Shown: positions 15,609-22,701 of the stretch, in pieces | Layout: the number at the start of each line of letters is the position of its first letter | Position numbering within the stretch: position 1 is the stretch's first letter | Source of the DNA: Rossellomorea vietnamensis | GTDB lineage: Bacteria > Bacillota > Bacilli > Bacillales > Bacillaceae_B | Direction of reading: 5' to 3' | Length of the DNA stretch: 64,000 nt | Assembly (NCBI RefSeq): GCF_008180415.1 | Contig: NZ_VTEI01000012.1 | Location: forward strand, 1 to 64,000 | The notes under the pieces: generated by a model | What the model was told of the DNA's origin: nothing | What the model saw: the letters and a program-made list of their open reading frames with translations, nothing else | Database searches by the model: none | Made by a program: the position numbers and the translations under genes

Positions 15609-16163
15609 TCACGATAGTGTATCTTCGGGAACCGATACGCTCAAAGCACTTAGAATGGCACCGACTGCCTGGATCCAGCTTCCGACTGAATCGAGGGTGC
15701 TGCGTTGCTGCCCCCGCAATGAGAGGATGCCTGATAGGGCTTGCATGCTATTGCCGATCACTTGAAGCAGGTTGCCATAAAGAGAAAGAGCGGCTTCCCG
15801 CGATGGGGAAGAATCCAAATCATCTGCAAAAGCTGAAGCTCCTCCGACTGCTTGAAATAGATCCCCTTTAATCTGCAGCTGCGTTTGAAGATTTCCTTCC
15901 GTCAGCAGGAAGGCCCCTACCTCAATTGAATTTCCGATCGCCTGTATCTCATTGCCGATTTTAGAAAGTGTCACTTTGTCCGTGCTGTCTGCTGCTAAAG
16001 CATTCCCGGTACCCTGCAGCAGATTTCCGATAATATTAAGATCTTCTGCCTGCTGTTCATTGACAAACTTCGGCGGTGTGCTGCTTATGGCAGATAGAAC
16101 CGTACCTATGGCTTGAATCCATCCCCCGGTAAAACTCTTCCATTGATTTTCCACTGCACACAC
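15609..16163 (-). CDS. Repetitive helical protein (DUF6944-like)
   Basis: A 184-aa soluble protein made of four to five degenerate repeats of about 37 residues, each with a core like IGNxxQAIGN (GGWIQAIGTVLSAI, IIGNLLQGTGNAL, IGNEIQAIGNSIE, LYGNLLQVIGNSMQ, VGSWIQAVGAILSA). There is no signal peptide or metal motif. Similar repetitive proteins occur across Bacillaceae with no known role. Start is uncertain: GTG 16163 or a GTG three codons later, both near AGAGGGCAGG. It stands alone. Confidence 0.7.
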   Translation of the reverse strand: MCAVENQWKSFTGGWIQAIGTVLSAISSTPPKFVNEQQAEDLNIIGNLLQGTGNALAADSTDKVTLSKIGNEIQAIGNSIEVGAFLLTEGNLQTQLQIKGDLFQAVGGASAFADDLDSSPSREAALSLYGNLLQVIGNSMQALSGILSLRGQQRSTLDSVGSWIQAVGAILSALSVSVPEDTLS

Positions 16164-16297
16164 CTGCCCTCTGAATTACCGGTTATACATTAGTATATGA
16201 AGACAGGGATTAGCTTGGAACAAAAGTGTGAAATGGGATGGAGAATGCAGGAATCCAAAGGAAAATGTCGAATTGTCATAATATGGAGGTGGTGAGA

Positions 16298-16441
16298 GTG
16301 GAGCAGGTTAAGAAAAAATGGATTTGCTCTAAATGCAATAAGGATATTATGGATGAAGTAGAATTCATAGACAACGGCGGCATCTGTGACGACTGTTACA
16401 GCATCCCGGTCAAGAAGAGAATTGGAAGGATCAGAAGATAA
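16298..16441 (+). CDS. Small zinc-ribbon-like protein
   Basis: A 47-aa basic protein with two CxxC pairs (CSKC at about 10-13, CDDC at about 31-34) suited to bind one zinc ion. The start is GTG 16298, placed 8 bp after a strong GGAGG; upstream extension is not supported. Family unknown; such proteins occur widely in Bacillus. Confidence 0.68.
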   Translation: MEQVKKKWICSKCNKDIMDEVEFIDNGGICDDCYSIPVKKRIGRIRR

Positions 16442-16543
16442 AACCTTAGACACGGAAGGAAAATGGCAGTGGCTTTTCAAAAACATATAAAAAGAAAAAT
16501 GAGTATGACAATCCCGGAAACCTGGATGTCATGCTCTTTTTTT

Positions 16544-16686
16544 GGCTCTTTTCTAAAGGAGTTGCTTATTAGGGTTCTCTCTCTAATCGGAGAGAGTAGC
16601 TCTTTTCTTTCTTGCTTACCAGGGGGTGAATTATGGCGTTATCTTACTAAATTCATATTTAAAAGCAACAAAGTTTCAGAAAGGCT
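16544..16686. repeat. Short TIR element
   Basis: Begins GGCTCTTTTCTAAAGGAGTT and ends AGCAACAAAGTTTC with AAGGCTC beyond. The interior (TTCTCTCTCTAATCGG, TAGCTCTTTTCTTTC, GGGGGTGAATTATGG) matches the copy at 38.57-38.77 kb. No coding frame. Confidence 0.6.
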
Positions 16687-17031
16687 CTTTTCTAAGAGAT
16701 TGCTGCTTTTTAATACTATTTTATCCTCCTCTTCCTCTTACGTAGAAGGATCTTCGCTGCAGGCGTGCGACCTCCTGCGGGAGTAGCGGTCGTCTAGTTC
16801 CAGCGCCTAGCCCCTCGGGGTCAAATAACCTCAAGAGAATAAAAGGAAAAATCGCCTTTTTTTCTCTTGAGAACATTTGCCTGTCGGGGCTGACCAAGGC
16901 GCTTCCACTTTTGCTGACAGGTGAGACCCCGCAGGCGAAGCCGAGGAGGCTCAACGCCCGCCCCGCGGAGTCGTGCGCCTGGAGCGGAAATCCGTTCCTT
17001 TTAAACAGTCACTATTTTTGCGAAAACGGCC
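16683..17031. repeat. TIR-bounded repeat with module C nested in module A
   Basis: Left TIR GGCTCTTTTCTAAGAGATTG, right TIR complement GGCCGTTTTCGCAAAAATAG. Inside, module A is interrupted after GGGAGTAGCGG (to about 16789) by a segment of about 125 bp ending CCACTTTTGCT, after which GACAGGTGAGACC resumes (about 16916). The inserted segment carries its own inverted repeat (AGCGCCT/AGGCGCT) and a hairpin around CTCAAGAGAATAAAAGG. The undisturbed site is seen at 7050-7060. Confidence 0.72.
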
Positions 17032-17114
17032 TTCTAAAAATAAATAGTGCATATGTCATCTTTATAGTTTTAATCCAAACCCGATAAAAAAGGTAAGCCA
17101 ATGAGGAGGTCCAC

Positions 17115-17507
17115 ATGAAACTAAAAGAACTCGTCTTAAAGATTAACGAGGAAAGTGATAAACTGGACTTAGTCAGTACGAGGAAGTATATCGAGAGCAA
17201 CCTCGACCTCCTATATGAGAATAAGCAGCTTTTGAATAGAAACGCACGGGAACTGCTGAATTTTTTGATAGATAGAAAGAACAATGGAGAAAAGCCTCTC
17301 AACAGAACGGAAATGGCAGCCATTCATGCTATGAATACCTACGCTCTCAGGTTTGATGTTCAAGGATTAAAGATGACGGTGAAGAATAAAAAAGAATTGC
17401 TGCTCAAGAAAGAGACCCTGGAATTTTTAAATAGTGATGCCAAAATCCTTCTTGAAGGAATGGGAGCGATTGAGAAGCAGCAAAAGAAAAGAGCGGAGAA
17501 TCCTTGA
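17115..17507 (+). CDS. Conserved hypothetical helical protein
   Basis: A 130-aa soluble, charged, mostly helical protein, with LVLKINEESDKLDLVSTRKYIESN at the start and a conserved-looking TEMAAIHAMNTYALRFDVQGLK in the middle. AGGAGG precedes ATG 17115 well. It ends inside a strong terminator stem. I do not recognise a named family or function. Confidence 0.7.
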   Translation: MKLKELVLKINEESDKLDLVSTRKYIESNLDLLYENKQLLNRNARELLNFLIDRKNNGEKPLNRTEMAAIHAMNTYALRFDVQGLKMTVKNKKELLLKKETLEFLNSDAKILLEGMGAIEKQQKKRAENP

Positions 17508-17532
17508 AATAAGGAATCTCCGCTCTTTTACA
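17489..17532 (+). terminator. Terminator
   Basis: AAAAGAGCGGAGA...TCTCCGCTCTTTT. The stem overlaps the last codons of the preceding gene. Similar in sequence to the hairpin at 19668-19712. Confidence 0.85.
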
Positions 17533-17577
17533 TTAACGTAAAGGCAAGAGTCGGAATTGCGACCTGCAGCTTAGGAG
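17521..17577 (-). repeat. Relic of tRNA-Arg(CCU) 3' half (displaced attachment site)
   Basis: CGCTCTTTTACATTAACGT is identical to 19704-19722, the DNA around the 3' end of tRNA-Arg. It is followed by a decayed copy of the T-arm and anticodon side (GGCAAGAGTCGG, TTGCGACCTGCAGCTTAGGA). This is what integration at the 3' end of a tRNA gene leaves behind. Confidence 0.7.
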
Positions 17578-17866
17578 TCGGGCCTGCTGGGTTTGGATCA
17601 TTCTGAATAAGAGGGATAACCCTTGTTAAATAAGCATGAACGGATTGCTATTTTGAATATTTTCGATTTTAATTGAGCGTAGAGGATGAGTTTTTCCACC
17701 CGAGGAAAGGATTGTTATTAAGTTAAAACAAACAATAGTAATTTCTTATCTGTAATTAAATCGACAAACACTAGGTTTTAGCAGAAAATTCTATTTGAGG
17801 CACTGCCATAGATTACCTTAATGGATGTTAAGTAATAAGGATATTTGTAATGGAGGGCAGAATTAG

Positions 17867-18661
17867 ATGAAAATTTGGTCAGAAGAAACAGAAGATATTT
17901 ATCGATTACCTGAAATTAGTCAGGAGGATATCAATCATATTGAAAAGGAAATAAAGAAGGATCTCCCTGAGAGTTATAAAGAATTAGTTTTACAAAAGAA
18001 TGGCGGCTATTTAAACGTTAATTCAGTTTTAATTGAAAAAGGAAATCTGGATTATATAGGTATAGATCATATTTATGGTGCAGGAAGTCCAGGGATATTA
18101 GACAGCCCTAGTGTGATTAAAGAGTGGGGTTTACCCGATCATCTTCTTATCTTTAGTGGTGAAGGGAATTATTGGTTTGCCTTAGATTACACAGCAAATA
18201 CTCCGAGTGTAATCTATATTGAGCAAGAATCAAATAAATTAGTTAAAGTTGCAAACAGTTTTGATAGCTTCCTAAAGAATCTTTCTACCACTACCACTAC
18301 CTTTACTGATGATGAACTTGACATGAAATGGTCCAAAAAAGAATCTGACAAGATATTTTCAGGAAATGATTATACACTTATAGAAGAGGTATTATTAAGT
18401 TTTCAGTATGATGAAAACTTGGATATGAATTGGTATATGACTAAAGCGCTTGAACTGTCAACTCATCCTAACTTAATGGTTAGGGAAGTTGTGGTAAGTA
18501 TTTTGAGAAATAATGCAGAGGAGGTATTAGCTGAGGCAGATCTTACAAACCAAGAGTTACTACTTAAAGCATTAAGGAATTTACTTGAAGATCCTAATCA
18601 TGATATAAAAAACGAGGCTGAAGACATAATAGAGAGTAATATTAAAAAGTTGAAAAGGTAG
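17867..18661 (+). CDS. SMI1/KNR4 (SUKH) family immunity protein
   Basis: A 264-aa protein. Residues about 15-145 form a SUKH domain: LPEISQEDINHIEKEI, LPESYKELVLQKNGGYLN, then GIDHIYGAG and LLIFSGEGNYWFALDYT. The C-terminal part (about 150-264) is helical and may be a HEAT-like extension. SUKH proteins are immunity proteins that neutralise nuclease and other toxins of contact-dependent systems. No intact toxin gene lies beside it; it sits in an AT-rich island with a decayed toxin. A 360-bp AT-rich leader without a gene precedes it (17510-17866), holding only the terminator and the tRNA relic. Confidence 0.88.
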   Translation: MKIWSEETEDIYRLPEISQEDINHIEKEIKKDLPESYKELVLQKNGGYLNVNSVLIEKGNLDYIGIDHIYGAGSPGILDSPSVIKEWGLPDHLLIFSGEGNYWFALDYTANTPSVIYIEQESNKLVKVANSFDSFLKNLSTTTTTFTDDELDMKWSKKESDKIFSGNDYTLIEEVLLSFQYDENLDMNWYMTKALELSTHPNLMVREVVVSILRNNAEEVLAEADLTNQELLLKALRNLLEDPNHDIKNEAEDIIESNIKKLKR

Positions 18662-18663
18662 CC

Positions 18664-18696
18664 GTTGTAAAACTATGCATTTTTTAGTTTTACAAC
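18664..18696 (+). terminator. Terminator after SUKH gene
   Basis: GTTGTAAAACT and AGTTTTACAAC pair directly after the stop codon. Confidence 0.8.
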
Positions 18697-18966
18697 TGAT
18701 CTCTCTTTTTTTTTGATTAAAATTTAAATATTCTAAAAATAAAAACGAATTATTTCATTGTGTATTTTTTACAATAAAATACAATATTTTGTAGAAAGAG
18801 GTATAAAACCAAAAGGATAATTTAGAAGACGGGAGCGGTCTATCGAGGGCAAGGTCGATGTGGAGCCAGTTTTGGATTGTTGAAAGCTAATTGCGTTTCA
18901 CTCGATTTTTCGTACGAGGAAAATCGATGGTCGAAAATGAAGCAGATGAATTTACACGAGAAGATA

Positions 18967-19005
18967 AAAAAAGGTCCATTTGAGCAAACAAATGGACCTT
19001 TTTTC
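18967..19005. terminator. Bidirectional terminator
   Basis: AAAAAAGGTCCATTTG and CAAATGGACCTTTTTT, with A/T tracts on both sides, between convergent genes. The stretch 18700-18965 before it holds no recognisable gene. Confidence 0.9.
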
Positions 19006-19042
19006 AGTTAGAAGCTAGTTTTGTCCCATCCTCTTTGCGAAG

Positions 19043-19351
19043 TTAACATGTGACACATCTTATATTATTCTCATCATCAAGCTTCCAACCATCTTCCTTG
19101 GCATTTAGCTTTTTAGAACATTTAATGCAGCTATTTGGCCACCCGGAATAACGAAAATTAGCCAAGGCTTCAATATCAACAGACCAAGCAACGATAGCTG
19201 TATACTCCTCTTGACTTAATCTTAGTTCTCTAGCTATATCATTCTTAAGCAAGCCTTCATGAAACGCCTCTACCGTTTTATCAAACAGTTCCATAGCTTT
19301 TTCATCGCTTAAATTTTTATAGAAAACTTGGTATAAAAGGTCATTTTTCAT
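19043..19351 (-). CDS. Candidate immunity protein of a decayed RNase toxin
   Basis: A 102-aa acidic soluble protein, helical in its first two thirds, ending in a zinc-ribbon-like CIKC...CVTC segment. I do not recognise the family. It begins 11 bp after the stop of a colicin E3-like toxin domain on the same strand, the place where the cognate immunity gene is normally found, so the assignment rests on position. Start ATG 19351 is preferred over ATG 19360 because AGGA sits at proper spacing. The gene is intact although the toxin is not. Confidence 0.6.
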   Translation of the reverse strand: MKNDLLYQVFYKNLSDEKAMELFDKTVEAFHEGLLKNDIARELRLSQEEYTAIVAWSVDIEALANFRYSGWPNSCIKCSKKLNAKEDGWKLDDENNIRCVTC

Positions 19352-19361
19352 AGTTACCATC

Positions 19362-19650
19362 CTAGAATTTAAGAGTACGCCCTTTTACTGGGCTTTTATA
19401 CATCTCGCCGGTTGAGGGGTTCATTGACCCCTAGTGTTTGTAGGTACTTTATAAACCTCAATATCATAATGGGTATCGTCCCATTGGTAATATCTTCGCT
19501 TAGATCCAGACTTACCGTTATATCTCACAGAGCCTTTATAATATATTGAAAGGGCTTCCACATGGTACTATTTGCCTTAGTCACATTAAATTTTCTGGAT
19601 GTGAATACAAACCAGGGCCGCTACCGGAACCATCTATCAGAATTCATCTA
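19362..19650 (-). pseudogene. Remnant of a colicin E3-like 16S rRNase toxin C-terminal domain
   Basis: Reading the minus strand from about 19535, one frame gives GSVRYNGKSGSKRRYYQWDD followed by THYDIEVY. A shifted frame then gives KH-stop-GSMNPSTGEMYKSPVKGR and TLKF before TAG at 19362-19364. The pattern WDxxHxDxE then HLGSMxPxTG is that of the colicin E3/cloacin cytotoxic RNase domain, and the D, H and E catalytic positions are retained. At least one frameshift (near 19445-19450) and one nonsense codon (at the expected Leu of HLGS) break it. Upstream sequence to about 19650 has fragments such as PGLYSHPENLM but no open frame or N-terminal secretion domain. Confidence 0.75.
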
Positions 19651-19667
19651 TAAAGAAGCAAAATAAA

Positions 19668-19712
19668 AAAGAGCGAGAAATCCCTTTCTTATAAGGGTTT
19701 TCTCGCTCTTTT
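19668..19712 (-). terminator. Terminator downstream of tRNA-Arg
   Basis: AAAGAGCGAGAAA...TTTCTCGCTCTTT pair across an inner CCCTT/AAGGG stem. It lies just past the 3' end of the tRNA gene. Confidence 0.8.
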
Positions 19713-19719
19713 ACATTAA

Positions 19720-19793
19720 CGTCCCAGGCAAGAGTCGAACTTGCGACCTACAGCTTAGGAGGCTGTTGCTCTATCCTGCTGAGCTACTGGGAC
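19720..19793 (-). tRNA. tRNA-Arg (anticodon CCU)
   Basis: Minus-strand reading: acceptor GTCCCAG/CTGGGAC, D-arm GCTC...GAGC, anticodon stem ACAGC/GCTGT with loop CTCCTAA (anticodon CCT, reads AGG), T-arm GCAAG TTCGACT CTTGC, discriminator G. All arms pair. CCA is not encoded. Confidence 0.96.
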
Positions 19794-19918
19794 ACAGGAA
19801 TTCATTATAAGGGATTTTATGAAAAAGGTCAAACAGTATGCTTTAGTTTGAATGTAAACTCTTAGTGAAAATTGAAATAATCATAGATTTAAAGGACAAG
19901 CATAGTATATAATATAAA

Positions 19919-19933
19919 GCGAAATGATTACGA
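19919..19933 (+). promoter_or_regulatory. Zur-like box overlapping the start of ycgR transcription
   Basis: GCGAAAT-G-ATTACGA matches the Bacillus Zur consensus TCGTAAT-N-ATTACGA at 7/7 in the right arm and 5/7 in the left. A -10-like TATAAT is at 19908-19913, so the box would cover the transcription start. Zinc repression is inferred. Confidence 0.55.
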
Positions 19934-19950
19934 TTGTTAGGAGACTTTAC

Positions 19951-20961
19951 ATGAATACTATGCGGACATGGAGTCAGGAACTCCTTGGTATCTTGCTTTT
20001 TATTCTTTTTATTGGACTGTTTTTGGCTGGAGACAGACTCACACCATTTTTGCCGGACGTGATGGAGAACTCCAGTTTTACCAATATGGTGACCATATTC
20101 TTAAGTATATTGCTTGAGGCTGTACCTTTCATCTTAATTGGGGTGTTTGCTTCTGCAATCATCCAGGTATTTGTTTCAGAAAATATGCTGCAAAAACTTG
20201 TCCCAAAGAGATTTCCGTATCTTGCCCTCTTTCCCGCGGTTTTTGTAGGGGCTTTGCTGCCAATCTGTGAATGTGCAATCGTTCCGGTAGCCAGGCGGCT
20301 GATCAAAAAAGGTGTTCCTGCCCACTTGGCGATGGTCATCATGGTGACGGCACCCATTCTTAATCCGATCGTACTTGCTTCTACATACTATGCGTTTCAA
20401 AATAACCTGACGATTGTGTTCGGGCGTATGGGGATTGCTGCTGTCGCGGCCCTGCTGATAGGAGCTCTGCTCTATAAGCTTTATGGAAAAAAAGATTCTC
20501 TTCGTATCGAAAAAGAGAAAGGACATGATCACCATCACCACGAACATAATCAGGGATCTAATAAAATTCTGGAGACCATTGTCCATGCGAGTGATGAATT
20601 TTTCGATATGGGAAAATATTTGATTATCGGTGCCCTTATTGCGGCAGGATTTCAAACCTTCTTGGACAGGGAAATATTGAATGCGGTTGGTTCTAATGAA
20701 ATCTTTGGACCGGCAGTCATGATGGTCTTTGCTTATGTGGTCTCGCTTTGCTCAGAAGCGGATGCGTTCGTTGCGTCTTCATTCGGAAGCATCTTTACAT
20801 CAGGCTCTCTCCTCGCATTCCTGGTATACGGCCCGATGATCGACTTCAAAAATACCTTGTTAATGCTGGCATACTTTAAGAAACGTTTTGTACTCTTGTT
20901 TATCGGAGTCGTAACGGTTGTCGTTTATGTCTGCACATTGCTGTTTCAAATTCTGTTCTAG
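19951..20961 (+). CDS. ycgR: Two-component permease YcgR
   Basis: A 336-aa permease of the DUF318/ArsP-like family with about eight membrane segments. The conserved GALLPICECAIVPVARRLI (about residues 99-117) and APILNPIVLASTYY (about 131-144) are family hallmarks. A His-rich cytosolic loop (HDHHHHEHN, about 194-202) suggests metal contact. Start ATG 19951 is chosen because TAGGAG lies 7 bp upstream. The partner gene ycgQ follows 14 bp later, an association seen in many Firmicutes. The Zur-like box supports a role in zinc or other metal handling. Confidence 0.85.
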   Translation: MNTMRTWSQELLGILLFILFIGLFLAGDRLTPFLPDVMENSSFTNMVTIFLSILLEAVPFILIGVFASAIIQVFVSENMLQKLVPKRFPYLALFPAVFVGALLPICECAIVPVARRLIKKGVPAHLAMVIMVTAPILNPIVLASTYYAFQNNLTIVFGRMGIAAVAALLIGALLYKLYGKKDSLRIEKEKGHDHHHHEHNQGSNKILETIVHASDEFFDMGKYLIIGALIAAGFQTFLDREILNAVGSNEIFGPAVMMVFAYVVSLCSEADAFVASSFGSIFTSGSLLAFLVYGPMIDFKNTLLMLAYFKKRFVLLFIGVVTVVVYVCTLLFQILF

Positions 20962-20975
20962 AAGGAGGCGTTATC

Positions 20976-21878
20976 ATGAGAACGGTCCAATTTCACACCT
21001 ACTTGCGGGGCATCATCTTAATCGGATACGCCCTGCTGATCCTGAAGCTGTTTCTAACATTTGATATGGTGAATTTTGTAGCGGAGAAGATGCATGGATA
21101 TATGTATTTCGCTTTAGGTGTATTCATTTTTCTTGGGGCAATCCAAATAATCAGGGGAACGTCTTCTAAAAGTGAGACCAGCAGCTGCGGCTGTGAAGCA
21201 CATGAGCTGCCAAGGGGTTTCTTCAAAACAACCTTGATCTACAGTCTGTTTGTCGTTCCTATAATATTGGGGTTCTTGCTTCCGGATAATCTGCTGGACA
21301 GCACGATCGCCTCCAAAAGGGGGGTAAACATCGGAAGCGGCATATATACGGCTCCTCCTTCTACAGGAGAAAAAGCTGTAACGGAAGAAGAAGAGGACTC
21401 ATCTGGCACTGAATCCCAGGAGGATGTATCTCAACTAGGAAGCTATGAAGAATTTCCAGTCGAAAAGGATTTCGATAAACTTAAGGAAATCGTTCAAGGG
21501 AAAGATAAGATTTTCGTAAGAGATGAACAATTCATTCAAACACTGAGCATCATTGATGAAAACCTTGATGCTTATGTCGGGAAGGAAATCCAGCTGACAG
21601 GATTCATTTATAAAGATGAAAGCTTTGTAGAGAATCAGGCAGTCATTTCCCGCTTTACTGTCACTTGCTGTGTGGCTGATGCAGGTGTATATGGGCTGCT
21701 GACAGATGATGAGGAGCTGGGTTCCCTGGAGCCGGATACTTGGGTGAACGTCAGCGGGATTGTGGATAAAGTCGACTTTAACGGTTACATGATGCCCGTA
21801 CTGACCAGTCCTGTTTACGAAGTGGTGGAGGCTCCTGAGAATCCTTATGTTGAAGAGTTTTTTATAAAAGTTGAATGA
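20976..21878 (+). CDS. ycgQ: YcgQ-family protein (DUF1980/TIGR03943)
   Basis: The 300-aa partner of the preceding permease. Residues about 10-30, 37-58 and 82-102 are membrane segments. A long acidic linker (EEEEDSSGTESQEDVS) then leads to an OB-like domain with SRFTVTCCVADAGVYGL around residues 222-238, whose cysteine pair is conserved in the family. GAAGGAGG precedes ATG 20976. Expected to work with YcgR at the membrane. Confidence 0.85.
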   Translation: MRTVQFHTYLRGIILIGYALLILKLFLTFDMVNFVAEKMHGYMYFALGVFIFLGAIQIIRGTSSKSETSSCGCEAHELPRGFFKTTLIYSLFVVPIILGFLLPDNLLDSTIASKRGVNIGSGIYTAPPSTGEKAVTEEEEDSSGTESQEDVSQLGSYEEFPVEKDFDKLKEIVQGKDKIFVRDEQFIQTLSIIDENLDAYVGKEIQLTGFIYKDESFVENQAVISRFTVTCCVADAGVYGLLTDDEELGSLEPDTWVNVSGIVDKVDFNGYMMPVLTSPVYEVVEAPENPYVEEFFIKVE

Positions 21879-21889
21879 AGATAAATAAA

Positions 21890-22085
21890 GGCTGTTTTCA
21901 CAAAGATTGTGGCTAAGTAAAAGTATTGGCTTTCCAATCCAGCTGCAAGACTGAGCGGGGCTGAGTGCTGGAACTAGACGCCCGCTAGTCCCGCAGGAGA
22001 TCGCACGTTTTCCGTTCGAACCCCCTTAAGTTAAAGCCAGGAAGGTATAGTAATTAAAAGCAGCAATTTTTTTAAGAAAAGAGCC
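21890..22085. repeat. TIR-bounded repeat with partial module A
   Basis: Starts GGCTGTTTTCACAAAGATTG; the right end reads CAGCAATTTTTTTAAGAAAA then GAGCC, the complementary TIR. The interior keeps one arm of module A (GACGCCCGCTAGTCCCGCAG) with the rest deleted. Confidence 0.65.
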
Positions 22086-22087
22086 TA

Positions 22088-22131
22088 AACAAAAAACACC
22101 GGCGGACAACAGGTCTGCCGGTGTTTTTGTT
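22088..22131. terminator. Bidirectional terminator
   Basis: AAAAACACCGGCGGAC and GTCTGCCGGTGTTTTT form a strong stem with A/T flanks, ending both the ycgRQ operon and the convergent lipoprotein gene. Confidence 0.9.
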
Positions 22132-22164
22132 TAAGGGTTTCATATATCTAATTTCAGTGCTCTA

Positions 22165-22461
22165 TTAAAATTCTTCTGCATCTTCATCTGTATCAAGATC
22201 AGGCTCATCGGTACCTTCACCATAAGGGTCTTCAGGTACTTCGTTCAACATGCCTTCATTATCTTCATCAGAACCTTCATCGTCTATACTTGATTCTTCT
22301 TCTGTATTATCATTGTTTTCTGTATCATTCATATTCTCATCTGTTTGTTCTGTGTTATCTTCTTCCATAATTGTATCCTCTTGGCCTTCCTCATCACTGC
22401 AGCCTGCCAGAGCAATTCCTGCTGCTAGAGGGACTGATAGAAATAAATTTTTCTTATTCAT
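22165..22461 (-). CDS. Small highly acidic lipoprotein
   Basis: A 98-aa protein with a signal peptide ending in the lipobox LAGC (Cys about residue 21). Nearly all the mature part is Asp, Glu, Asn, Ser or Thr, with hardly any basic residue, so it is probably disordered and membrane-anchored on the outer face. ATG 22461 follows AGGAGAG at 8-9 bp. Function unknown; a divalent-cation buffering or spacer role is only a guess. The 22462-22700 gap holds no other gene. Confidence 0.75.
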   Translation of the reverse strand: MNKKNLFLSVPLAAGIALAGCSDEEGQEDTIMEEDNTEQTDENMNDTENNDNTEEESSIDDEGSDEDNEGMLNEVPEDPYGEGTDEPDLDTDEDAEEF

Positions 22462-22701
22462 AACTAACACTCTCCTTTTGAAAATTGAATTCTAGCTGCA
22501 TATAAAATGTTTACCACATTCATTTTTTCATAAACAAATCGCTGAATTTCCATGTCTTGGTTTTTGGCATGGAGCGTAAAAGAAAAATCAGTATATTTTA
22601 ATTGTTGCTGGTTGATAAGACTTGTGTGAACTTAAATGAAGGAATCTTTTTACAATAAAATAGACATACTCTCCATGATATAAGAAGAATATGTCTTGAT
22701 A

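Noticed and set aside
17521..17577. Functional second tRNA-Arg
   Set aside because: Only the 3' half is recognisable; acceptor and D-arm are missing and the T-loop is mutated.
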